Shown here piece by piece: positions 9,334 to 19,956 of a DNA stretch of 64,000 nucleotides (the stretch's first letter is position 1; each line of letters opens with the position of its first letter). Below the pieces are notes generated by a model. The model was not told the origin of the DNA, made no database searches, and worked only from the letters and a program-made list of their open reading frames with translations. The DNA lies in contig JAILWY010000003.1 of the NCBI GenBank assembly GCA_022113835.1, positions 10,191,501 through 10,255,500 of the forward strand, in the 5' to 3' direction. The translations under genes were made by a program, and so were the position numbers. Source of the stretch: Atopsyche davidsoni. Taxonomy: Eukaryota; Arthropoda; Insecta; Trichoptera; Hydrobiosidae.

Positions 9334-11502
9334 CTTGAGCTCTGTCAGCATCCTGCACGCTGTGGCTGGAGGATGCGTGGGATCCTCCGCTGCTCCCCGG
9401 GCTGTTCGGTGCCGGCGCCCTCAGCCGTCTCCTCAGCTTGGGCATGTCGAAGGGGAGCTCCCTGAGGTCCACGGAAGTGGCACTCCCCGAAGTGCACACA
9501 TCTTGGGCGGCAGCGCGGCGTCTCCGGAGCTTCGGCATATCAAAAGGCAAATCGGCGAAATCTATCTGGCCATTGTTGGCGTCCACGGCAATGCTGCTCG
9601 TACTGTTGTCCACGGGAGGCTGCTGATTCAGCTTTAGGAATCCTAAGAATGCGTTCCTTGACTTCATTCCATCGCGAGAATGAATGGATATTCCACTGTC
9701 TGATCCTTGAATCTCGTTTTCACCGGCCGTGGCGTGTTGGAAGGCTAGATTCAGTAGGTTCTTGTTCTGAGGAGGCCTTCTCTTTATTTTTATGCTGGTG
9801 TTGTTTTCTTGAGCCATAAGATTCGCGGTAACGTTTTCGTTATCTTCCGGCGATACCTTCTGAGAATTGTTGTTTCTGTTGTTGTCTGACGTCTCAGAGG
9901 CGGGCTCTTGCGAAGACTTGTCTGAGATCGGACTCAGGATGTGCAGCTTATTCGCGTGGTGAGAAATGAATCCGCTCAGCGGGCTGGCGCGATGCATGTT
10001 TTGGAAACAACTGTTATTACCGGAATCCGAGCTGTGGGAGCTGAGCGAGTTGGAGTGGCGGCTCTCGGAGCTGCTGGTGCTCCTGTTGCCTTCGCTGGTG
10101 CTGCTGCGAATGGATTCCATACTTCCGCCGCTACTGCTGGTGGCCATACTTTCCGTGCTGGAGTAGTTGTGCCTTCTCCTGTTGGCGGGTCTTCCCTTAA
10201 ACTCTAAGATCGGGCCGGACTCTTTGGTTCTAAATCTACGCAACTCGGGAGTATCCGTATCGGATGCGGGTCTTCCTTTAATTTCTAAAAACAGTCCGTT
10301 GTGCAGGCGAGGTCTTCCCTTGATTTCCGATATCCTATCCTGCGAGTCTTGAATCATATTCCTAAGGCGGTTGCTGCACTCGAACTCCGCGGAATTGTTG
10401 TTCGACCTTCCGTCGCTGCCTGCGATGCTCCCTTCGCTGCTGGCCGGAGTCTCTCTCGCTCGCAGGGACTTGACGGGAAGGCGGAGGTCCTTCAGTCTCG
10501 GATGGGCGGGTTGGGACGGCAGGTTGGGCGCACTCTTGATGCTGTTCATCGCCAGATTGTCCTTGCTCTGCTGGAACTTGGTAGGAAGAGGCGCGGTCGA
10601 CGGAGGGGACGGAGCGTAGCCCCTCAGCGGGAGTCGCGAGCCGGTGGCGTCCGCGGCTTCGGCGTCGTTCAGATCCATGTTCTCGAGTTCCTCCGAGAGC
10701 ACTGACACCGCGCTGTTGTCATTCTGAGGCGGGCGTTCGGGCTGAGCCTTCTGTCGCCTCCCTTCGGGTCTCGAGACCACTCTTCTGCGACTCTTCTGAC
10801 ACACGATCATCCCGGAGCTGGGATCCACGTTCGACGACGAGGATGACGCGAAGGTGTCGATCCCCACGACTCGGCCGTCCCCGCTGAGCTGGAGGAGCAG
10901 GGGATGATTGCTGACGCGGTCGACATCGTCGAGGTCGTCGTCGGAGCGCGCGACCTTGCAGTCGAAGGCGGTCTCGTAGAGACGGCGAGCTCGCGCGGTC
11001 ATGTCCTCGGGCGGCAGGAAGAGGCGGGCGGGGCGCGCGGGGCGGGCGGGGCAGGCGCACGAGCGGCGCGGGGGCATGGGAGGCTCCTCGCAGTCGGAGG
11101 AGGACTCGCGCTCGGACTCCACGAAGAGCCCGTCCTCCGTGACAGAGAAGCGGCGAGGCGCGTCAAGACTGGCGGATGTGCGGCACCGCGCTATGTCCCC
11201 GTAGTAGTACGGAGAGGGCTGGCGGCGCTGGCGAGTCTGCGGCCCGCGGGGGGGCACGTTGGCATAGGCCGGCGGCTCGCGCGAGGGCTCATGCGCGCGC
11301 CCGTGCTCGTGCCCGTACTCCTGCCCGTGCTCGTGCCCGTACTCGTGGCCGTGCTCGTGCCCGTGCTCGTGGCCGTGCTCGTGGCCGTGCTCGCGAGTGT
11401 GGCTGGCGTACTGCAAGCGGTGCGCGTAGACAGCTGTGCGCTCCCGCGTGAGCGAGGGCGCGAGGCTCAGCTCCGAGGAGGACGCCTCGTCGGAAGACCC
11501 AT
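9334..11502 (-). CDS. SHB-family SH2 adapter, large central exon (disordered scaffold)
   Basis: A 2,169-bp exon coding residues 85-806. Acceptor: TTGTTCCAG above 11,502; donor: GTAAGG at 9,328-9,333. Phases match both neighbours (G|AT Asp84, G|CT Ala807). In order: acidic Ser-rich start; His-rich GHEH repeat (about 121-152); YANVP at 163 (a YxN motif of the Grb2-SH2 type); YYY at 182-184; Arg/Pro/Cys-rich segment; acidic SDDDLDDVD; Pro-rich part; three EIKGRP-type motifs at 476, 490 and 517; long Ser/Asn-rich stretch; and two LPFDMPKLRRR motifs at 735-745 and 766-776. Almost all of it looks intrinsically disordered, as expected for an adapter. Vertebrate SHB-family members are much shorter, about 350-500 residues in total. 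The 5' third is very GC-rich compared with the rest of the window. The antisense open frames here are shadows of its codon bias. Confidence 0.9.
11299..11394 (-). repeat. In-frame 12-bp minisatellite coding the GHEH repeat
   Basis: Eight 12-bp units (GAGCACGGSCAC type) are in frame in the large exon and encode alternating Gly-His-Glu-His/Tyr. Unit multiples of 3 keep the frame, so copy number could vary between individuals without truncation. His-Glu-rich runs can bind metal ions; that is only a possibility here. Confidence 0.85.
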
Positions 11503-12761
11503 CTGGAACAATCCAAATATATCTATCTATTATATATATAAAACACTAAAGATGTTTCTGTATCCGTCATAGGCTGTGAAACCTTCCAACCGATGTGCCC
11601 CAAAACGGTTTCATTTGAAAGACAATAATACGAAGAATCTTTAAGACTATTAAAACAATGCATTAAATACATTCGGTCTGTTAATTAAGTCAATTTTCTA
11701 CATTTACCATACAAAAATTGTCAACATCTGTAAAGTCGACATCGTTCCTCGCAAAAAATTTAAAAAAGAACATTGTAAAGATCGCGCATAAAACAAAATC
11801 ACTATCTGTCATTCACAACAGAGAGTTTTATCATTTGAGGTTATCAAAAATATATATATGTCAAAAAATGCCACAGAAAAGATCCGAAAGAGCCGAAAGA
11901 GCAGCCGAAATAAATAATATACTACGGTTGTGTAAAATGTATAATGTGTTTTGAAAAAAGCATCACAGCCGATAAATACCATAAAGTTAATGCAGGTGCT
12001 ATAAATACGCTGCTGTTAGCTTAGTTAAGTTTATTTATAATCATCGTTTCAACTCAAACAGCACGTCTATGATATAAACCACAGCAGCCCCAAAATAAGC
12101 GTATTATATCGACTTAATAACCTCTGCGATATTTTTGAAATGTTTGCGAACAAACACGGCATAACCCAACTCATTTCGAAAACTACGATATGAGATGCAT
12201 GCTTTAAAATACTGTTTAATATCCCCGCTCGGAGGACGCATTACACCCGCTCGGCTGCAGGCCGCGTGTCCTCCGTCCACCTGCTACCCTCGTCCATCCC
12301 CTAGCCCTCAGGGGGCGGTGACCTCCCCCAGTTTATGAAGTCACTCACTCAGAATCATCGCGGAGGCCGGTCGCCTGGAGAGTGCTCGAGAGGACGCCCC
12401 TGCCTCTGCAGCACTTCGACTACCCAATATTCAAATCATTTACCTAAATTTATTCATAATTGTTTTTTGTCATTTGGCTATACATATTTGCTATACATAT
12501 TGTCACATAGATAACTAGTAATTCAATAATTTTGCATTTCGCTCCGGATAACGGAAATACGCTTATATTGAAACACAACAATGATTGAAAAACTGAGTGT
12601 TATAAGTAGTTATATATTTATCATAGTCAGATATCACTGTAAACCGTATAGAAGCAAGTTGTTTTTTTTGTTGTTATATCTTTCAAAATAATTTTAATAC
12701 ATATCTGGACTGGTTACATGTGCTTTTATGCATGCATGCATGCATCTTGATTAAAAATTAA

Positions 12762-12877
12762 AGCCCCCTTCACACGCTGCCACACAACTGAAAACCGAAC
12801 GGCACCAATAAAAAACATCCAAAATATAGGGACGCTTTGGCTAATTGCAAGTTGTATTGCTGCGTGTGAAGCCGATA
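12762..12877. mobile_element. Short TIR element (MITE) with TAA target duplication
   Basis: A 116-bp element flanked by TAA at 12,759-12,761 and 12,878-12,880. The left end contains CTTCACACGCTGCCACACAA; the right end, reverse-complemented, contains GGCTTCACACGCAGC. The ends match those of the larger element at 14,470-15,445. A 3-bp TWA duplication and this size suit a PIF/Harbinger-type MITE, but no transposase is present to confirm it. Confidence 0.6.
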
Positions 12878-13521
12878 TAACTTGACAGATTTCAAAATTA
12901 AATTTCTATAAAAAAATCATATTAAAAATACAAGTAGCAACTGAAAAGTGATAACTATCTTAGCACACTTTATTTTTTTTTCACGCGAGATTTCAGATTG
13001 ACGTCCCCTTGCAGCGTGATCTATTCATCGTATAAAATATTTTTAAAAGAAAAAATGCCACTCCCCTCTGGAATACAAAACGGCGTAAATTTATTTTATC
13101 TTTAAAATAATTCAAATGCTCTCGAGCGTTATATAATTGTAGAATAATTATAATTACTTTTTCCGGGAAAAATTTACAAAACGACAAGTATTTATTATTT
13201 CCGCCAAGAGAACAATTTATTCAAGTTTTAATTAATAGCCTAAATTTTTTTTTTAATTTCTACAACATTTTTTTAAGATAATGAGGTACGAATCTACAAA
13301 AATATACAATGTTGATTGAATTTTATATGATATATTTTTAAGGTGTAACAATTCTAAATCATTAATAAAATGAATAAATATTTTTTTTTTCTGTTTCTCA
13401 AATGACAAAACGTTTTAAAAATATTCAATTGCTTATCCTACAAGGTGATACCGTAATTTTCCTCCCCAGCTTGTTAAGTGGTAAATCATGGAATCTCCAT
13501 TTCATTAATATGAATTTGATA

Positions 13522-13548
13522 AAAAATACCCCTCATCCGGGTATTTTT
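13522..13548. repeat. Perfect 10-bp hairpin with 7-nt loop
   Basis: AAAAATACCC (13,522-13,531) and GGGTATTTTT (13,539-13,548) are exact reverse complements. It is an isolated structure with no associated element seen. It could extrude as a hairpin or be chance in AT-rich DNA. Confidence 0.5.
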
Positions 13549-14612
13549 AATTCCAGATGTTTTTGAGATAAATAAAAAAATATATAAATATCGAAACGCC
13601 CCTTCACTCTTGATTTCCCATTTCAGAGGCCATATTTAACCGCGTCGTAAAAAACAAATTGTCCGTACGTTAGACGAGAGCACTCGTGACGGACATATCC
13701 ATACCAAAACTCAAACATACTCAAAAGTATCTACGCAGTCCAGACAGTGGCGGTCAACCCCCAGAGCTGAACAACCCCTTTATTCCGAGCCCTCTACGCA
13801 AAGTTCACCCTTAAATCGTACCGCGAGAGCGCCCTCATTGGGGTCGAGCTCGCAGGGTTTTTATGCCCGTCCGGGGTTGGAAGCAATAGGCATTGTGAAA
13901 TAGGGGTAGGCATACTTGATGAATGAATCGGATTTGTATGTTATATCGTACGACCACTCGCAGTTAGTGGAGTAAATAATAAATATGGCTTTGGAATAGC
14001 TCCATACGCACAGTATGGAGATCCCCGGTCAGAGCCTGGGGAGGGTCGCAGTATCAAGGTAATGTTGATTTTATAAACCCACTAATAACGAGGATTAATT
14101 GTTGGCGAAAGCTCTCAATTATGAACTGAATTCGTATGCATTGTTTTGAATATACTCGATATTTGTATTTTCATCGTGACACTTGGCAATTGGGGGTGTA
14201 TATAATAATACGTAACACGTGTATATAAAAGTTTAACCGTAGACGACGTTTATTTCAAACGAAGATAAAACACAAATTAATTCAGCGGAGACAGATAATA
14301 AATCCCAAGGCATTATAATAACAAATATACACTGAATTTCAAATTTCATATTATACTCCCACGTATCAAATACAAATTATTCAAAAAAATTAAAAAAGGG
14401 TTTCAACTAAAATTCGTTTTGTGGAAACGCCTGATAAACAAAGCTTGTTTGTCACCGTCCGGGCAGTAAAGCCGGCTATACACGCTGCGACACAACAGAC
14501 AACCGAACGTTAATTAGACCCTTTTATTTTTTTATGATTTTGCCTAAGTAAACTGACCAGTTACTCATACAAATATTTTTTTTATTTCTGTTTTTTTCCT
14601 TCCCGCTCTCCT

Positions 14613-15352
14613 CATTTTGTTGCTTGTGCATGGCTGCCATTTTGTACCCTGAGCGTGTGTAAAGGATCGGTAAAGGAGTAGTGGACTTTGAATGATTGTG
14701 GAAGGATGTGAACTGAGTGTATTTGCTATTGTTTTTGCAGCCTGCAACAGAAGGAGTATCAGATCTAAACGCCAAAGCTTTTCTAGGAAAGGATTATATA
14801 ATATAATAATGCTATTGAGCAGCAGCTTCTGCACTTTGGTCCAGAACAGTAGTTCTCAAACTCTTTTGACCCACGAACCCCTTTTCATAGTCAAAACTTG
14901 CCCACGGAACCCCTTTCATAGTCAAAACTTGCCTACGGACCCTGGGTGAAAAACTACATAAATTCATATTATAGACTAGTTGGTGCACGTATCGACTCTG
15001 TTGCGTTCGTGTATTAACCTACCTGACTCACCTAGGACGTAAAAATCGCTAATAATGTATTCATTGTTATTTATTTTAACTTCCATATGAATAAAAATGT
15101 ATCACAATTTATTTTATTTTATATTAAACCTTGCGCGGACCCCCTGACGCTGTTCAGGGACCCCCAAATCGATTTTAATTTTCTAAGGACCCCCTGAATG
15201 ATCCCAGGAACCTCCTGGGGTCCGTAGGGACCACTTCTAGTCTAGAAGGATCCGGAGACTACACTATTATCTCTAATAAAACCATGAAGCATCAGTATAT
15301 GCTCAGTGAGATGGTCGCCAACGTCCTCTGAGAAGAGGCACTTGAAGAAAAA
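14613..15352 (+). repeat. Dispersed repeat family D, near full-length copy, interrupted
   Basis: Without the insertion the copy is about 340 bp, matching the 23.6-kb copy from GCTTGTGCATGGCTGCC through the GGAGTATCAGATCTAAACGCC block to the GAGGCAC...GAAGAA tail. It could be a SINE or a LINE 3' end; no clear pol III boxes were found. Confidence 0.65.
14847..15239. mobile_element. hAT-type non-autonomous insertion
   Basis: A 393-bp insertion flanked by an 8-bp near-duplication, GTCCAGAA (14,839-14,846) and GTCTAGAA (15,240-15,247). The left end is CAGTAGTTCTCAAACTC; the reverse-complemented right end is TAGAAGTGGTCCC. An 8-bp duplication with CAGNGGTTCTCAA-type termini is characteristic of hAT MITEs. 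No transposase frame is present. The interior has repeated GGACCCC/CCCACGGAACCCC motifs. Confidence 0.7.
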
Positions 15353-16980
15353 AAACTGTGATTTTTATAGTTTTTCCAAGGTAATCAACGCTATTAGCCA
15401 GTTACCATTCAATTGTCAATTGTGTCGCAGCGTGTGTAGCCTGCTTAAATAAACCCTGAATACATCGTCCGTGTAGCACCGCGCTTATTTATGCGGATTA
15501 TAAAATTCAAATATTTTCTGCCGAGGTCATAAGATAACTGACGCTCGGCACTCTGTGGGAGAGTTTGCACGCAGACCCGAGGGAGGCACATTCTTATCTC
15601 TGCTGGCCCATTAACTATTTAGCTGATGCGGTGAGACTGTGCCATTAGAGGGAATTAATAGACTGGGTAAAACAGTGTAAACCGAGCTACCGAGTTTGGC
15701 ACTTTCTGCAAGGTATCTCGCACAGTCACCGGCCGCATTGTGCTCAGTATATTAACGGATTAAGCAGACTTATTTATAAAATATTTAATGACTTTGCATT
15801 TTTCACCCAAACAAGTAATTGATTCACACATAGAACGAGAAAAAAATTTTTTTTTCAATGTAAAATACAAGTGGATCGAATCCCAATATAACAGATATAC
15901 CACCGTTTTTTTTTTAACTGAGCGAGTTCATTTAACGGTGGTAGGTTTGAAACCCAATTATATCTAAAAATAACTATAATTTTAATCGTAATTTCATATG
16001 TGAATCGATTGTCTAAAACATATTGACCAAACTTGTATTTATCTATTCTACAGTTTATTTGTGTGGTTTCAAATAATTGGTACTTTAATATATATAACGT
16101 TACTATAATGAATATTTAAAAAGTAACAGAATTTACAATGCACTCAAACTCTTAACAGAATGATGATTTTACACTTTTTAATTTTTTTTATTAATCTATG
16201 ATCTATTTCAGTTGATTTAAATTATATGATTATACGAAAAGTTTTTTATTTTTTATATAACATTAGGAAATAATAAAGAAAGCGTAGCCACTCTTTGTCG
16301 AGTCACCCTGTTGCGTCTTACTTTGCGTAAGCCTTGTAAACTTGCCCTAGATAATATTGAAGGGCACTTACAATCAAAACGGTTTGCTATAAAACATAAA
16401 GCGGCGTTGTAAAGGCGATACATTACGGGATAATCCAAAATCAATACATGTACTAAGTAGCTGATATTTTAACGCTGATGCTTAACCAAACAAGATACTT
16501 TATGAAATCACTTACAACCATTGTAAACATGAAACTGGTGCATAGTGGATAGCTGAAAGACGAAATTCTAGGATTTTCGGCTTTCAGCTGAATCAGTAGC
16601 TAGAAAGTCGAGAAATCAAGATATGCAGATGATTTTCTGACATTGCACGACTTTGTAATTTTTTCAATAGAATATCAAAGAAAACTTGTGTTAACAGCTG
16701 TACTAACCACTGGACAACGAGTAGGCCCTTTTAAAAGACTGCCAAGCTTTCATTATTTATGAAATATTGATCAATAATTAAGACACGTTGTTCTATCGTG
16801 TAACGCTCCATTTTTACTAAACCCTAAACTGTCAGCTGGTGTTCCCAAAACTTTACTGCAAAAATGGCGACAAATTCAAATCTTGCGTTAATTTTGGGAC
16901 ACCCTTTATATAGACATGTCAGAAGGACTCAAAGAATACGTTATAAGAGGTTATAAAAGCGGCCAAGACTCTGTTTAAAG

Positions 16981-17530
16981 CAGAGGTTCCCAAAGTGGTC
17001 AATATCGACCCCCAAGACCCTGCAAGGGGTCGATGATAGCGAAAAATAAAATTGGGGGTCCATGAACTGTAAATGGGGGTCTACGAGAATGGATCCCATT
17101 TAAGCAGGTCATCACCAAAATTTAGACATTTCGTAAATGTCATAATGCACTGAACACAGATTGTACCTATGTACTTTGTGACGAATCGAAGCCCTGAAGC
17201 GTAGAAGTATTTTGTACGTTTTTAATTAATGTATTTAAGACATTAAAATGGAATTCCACCATGTATTCTCTGTCAAAAATATTTATTTTCTGAATGTTAC
17301 TATATTTGCATTTTGTGTGTTTTAAATTAATAAAGGTATAATTAACTTTTTCATTTTTAAACCCACTGTACAGTAAACCCTATGAAAGTGAGTTGTTCTA
17401 TATAAGATGTCAAAAATATGTTTGAAGTTGATGAATATGTAAAAAATCAATATTAGCAAGGCAGGGGGTCGACGAAAAACAGGAAAACTCGACAAGGGGT
17501 CGACGGGCCAAAATAGTTCGGGAAACTATG
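16981..17530. mobile_element. hAT-type non-autonomous element with perfect 8-bp target duplication
   Basis: GTTTAAAG occurs at 16,973-16,980 and again at 17,531-17,538. The element begins CAGAGGTTCCCAAAGTGG and its reverse-complemented right end begins CATAGTTTCCCGAA. The 550-bp size and GGGGTCGA-rich subterminal motifs fit a hAT MITE. Part of its interior (about 17,243-17,290) matches the tail of hammerhead family B elements. Confidence 0.8.
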
Positions 17531-17559
17531 GTTTAAAGCGACACGTTCAAAGTTTCAAC

Positions 17560-17900
17560 GCACAGAGCTGCGAATGACCGCAGAGCGCGAGAATTTATTC
17601 ATCCCCTGCGAAGTGAAATAATAAACTCTGAGAAGAATCGGGCGGAAGGGCGGGAAGCCGAGGGGGCGGCCAGCCCTGGCGGGGGCTGTTCCAACTTTTT
17701 ATTTACTCGCCCTGTTATCTGGATGCGCCCTTTCAGACGGCATTCATTGTTCTAATAATCATATTCTTTATTTCTCCTCCCCGGGCCGGGGAGAGGGCTG
17801 GCGTGTGCGTGGGCGGTATTTGATTTCTTGCAGGGCTTGTCGCGTCGTTTGACGTCACAAGATGGCGACGGGGAGATCCCCCTGGGGCTTGAGTTTATTG
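17560..17900. promoter_or_regulatory. GC-rich island with CRE and YY1-like motif
   Basis: A GC-rich patch inside the 21-kb intron. A perfect TGACGTCA at 17,850-17,857 is followed 2 bp later by AAGATGGCGAC, close to the YY1 consensus. That pairing is common in housekeeping promoters. An internal promoter or enhancer is possible; no transcript evidence is available. Confidence 0.3.
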
Positions 17901-18043
17901 AATTATGTGACAGTTGTCGTTGTCATCAGAAAAATGAGATAATGCGTAATGGAGGCTTCGTGGATGAAATGCCTGATTATGTTCCTTTGTGTTATATAAT
18001 ACAACGATAAAATCAATAATTTCTATGAATTTTTCATAAATTC

Positions 18044-18233
18044 ATATCTTCTTTTTCATCGGGTGCCTCTCCTCAGAGGAGGTTGGCGACCATCTCACTA
18101 AGCATATACTTATGCTGAGCCAGTGTTCATGGTCTCCGGGTTCACGTATTTCTGCTGCCCAATAGCATTATTATATAACCCTTTCCTTACAAAGCTCTGG
18201 CGTTTAGATCTGATACTCTTTTTGCAGAAAAAG
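18044..18233 (-). repeat. Dispersed repeat family D copy
   Basis: The minus strand matches the 3' 190 bp of the 23.6-kb copy, including the GGAGTATCAGATCTAAACGCC-like block and the GAGGAGAGGCACCC end. Confidence 0.65.
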
Positions 18234-19863
18234 TAAATTCATATGTTTAACATAAATAAATAGTAATAATATATACAATCAGCGATCATTTACTGTCAAT
18301 CAAACGACAAAAAACTAATAAATAATAATATTGAATAGTTCAACTTTATTGAAGTTTACTGCCTCACTTCATTGATGCTGCAGTTTACAGTAAAGAGTAT
18401 ATATATTACTAAAATATAAGCATCATATTACTGATATTTGACGAATAAATACTCAATTTAAATTAAAGCTCGGAAATACGCTTCAATAGTCACCAGTATT
18501 GTTTTACAAGCCTTGTTTTAATTATTTACTCGATTCCAAAGATGGTTCTCTCACTGATGAGACCAGTCGTGATAAATGGCAAATAATTCACTATAGCTAA
18601 TAAACTTCACAAGTCTGTTTATATATAATATAAAAGAAAAGTAATTGTAATAAGTTTCAGATTGATTATTATGAGATCCGGGCTTTATGTAAAGATAAAT
18701 ACTTCTCTGTCAAGATCCAATGGCACTGATTCATTATCTTACCGTTTGTATTTATATATAATGTATTGTATATATAATTTATATATAATGTATAAATAAA
18801 TAAAATAATTTTTTTTTTTTATATTATCCGATAGAAAATTTGTTTCATACGAATAAGTATCCATTAACATTTCGTATATTTGATTCTGAACTTACGTCAT
18901 TTTTACAGTTAAAGTAAATATTTTTATTATTATTAAACATTGCAATAAGATCAAATTTTTATCTGGTCCTCATTGTATTAAAAAACACTTTCTAGAGGTT
19001 TAAATTAAATTATATTTTATTTATTTATTATTTTTTGAGTTTATGTGACCAGTTTTTTTAACTGTAATACGAATCTACTCAAATCATAAATATATAGTCA
19101 CAGCAATAATCATTAAATTTAATTAATTTACAGTCATGGTCAAAAGGTTTAGTTTTACTTAGTACTCAAAGACGAATAAAGTTTCAATAATTGGGTCAGT
19201 AAAGCATTATCAAATATGATTTGGAAATGCTCAACCGTAATAACTGACAACTTTTCTTTAGAAAAGAAATGGTATATTAACTCAGTAGCAATTTTAAGCA
19301 TGCCTTTGGTTGTATTTATCAAAAAATAATATTTTTAAATGAATACCGCTGAAATCTCATCTGAAATATTTTAAAACCTTTTGAGCACCGATGATTTTAT
19401 TCCCCCAGTCTATACAGAAGGTTTCTTAGCGTCAATATTCAGCCAAACAGAAATGTAAAGATGTTTGTTTTTTTTTTTTTAAATTTGCCAATAACCCACA
19501 TAAGCACGTTCAAACAAAATTCAAATTGCCACACTTGCCGTAAAAAAAAGCCAATAATAAGTGTGAAGGCAGAGCAGCTCCCGATACAAAATTTGGTTCA
19601 ATTTATTTCCCTGAAGTATAAAGGCGCCCTGAAAGGCGACGCGGAACTAGCAACGGCATTTGTACTTCTCAACCCCAAATGTGTTTTTTTTCTTTCTCCT
19701 CTGTATGGCGAGTGTGCATTCTGCTAAAACCATACATAGATCAGCCCTTAAACGCAAGCCTTACGCTTAAATATCTCTACTGTTAAAACCTTACAAATTA
19801 TCGTTAATTTTTTAGTATTTTGGAGTAAAATACTTGAGTGATTTTCCACATGTTCGTTTTTAC

Positions 19864-19908
19864 TTGTGACCGGTTTCGCCAACCTTTCACGTTGGCATTA
19901 TCAAACAT
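19864..19908 (-). ncRNA. Hammerhead-like motif, family B, left arm
   Basis: On the minus strand: short stem I, core TTGATAA (19,898-19,904), an extra T, stem II GCCAAC/GTTGGC with a 7-nt loop, GAAA, CCGGTC with GUC at the cleavage position, then ACAA. The core deviates from CUGAUGA at position 3 (C to U) and position 8 (G to A). Confidence 0.5.
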
Positions 19909-19911
19909 TTC

Positions 19912-19956
19912 TTGTTTGATAATGCCAACGTGAAAGGTTGGCGAAACCGGTCACAA
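19912..19956 (+). ncRNA. Hammerhead-like motif, family B, right arm
   Basis: Stem I TTGT (19,912-19,915) pairs with ACAA (19,953-19,956). The core TTGATAA is at 19,916-19,922. Stem II GCCAAC (19,924-19,929) pairs perfectly with GTTGGC (19,937-19,942). Then GAAA, a stem III of two pairs and GUC (19,950-19,952). Positions 3 and 8 are U and A. These two positions pair in the active hammerhead fold, so the double change keeps a pair. Confidence 0.5.

Larger units (their letters stand above)
14470..15445. mobile_element. TIR element (Harbinger-like ends) carrying a nested repeat cargo
   Basis: The left end AGCCGGCTATACACGCTGCG and the reverse-complemented right end AGCAGGCTACACACGCTGCG agree over about 25 of 27 bases. 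TAA flanks it at 14,467-14,469 and 15,446-15,448. The interior is not a transposase. It is a near full-length family D repeat (about 14,613-15,352) that is itself split by a hAT-type insertion at 14,847-15,239. This is a three-level nest. Confidence 0.7.

Noticed and set aside
9233..9637. 134-codon plus-strand frame over the end of the large exon
   Set aside because: Shadow of the coding strand, extending across the splice donor with no domain.
10904..11572. 222-codon plus-strand open frame antisense to the large exon
   Set aside because: It is composed of Val/Leu/Arg/Gly runs mirroring the GC-rich, His/Glu-repeat coding strand. The minus-strand frame has splice and phase support.
18549..18600. 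CTGATGAGACCAG resembling a hammerhead core
   Set aside because: No GAAA or closing stem follows within range.
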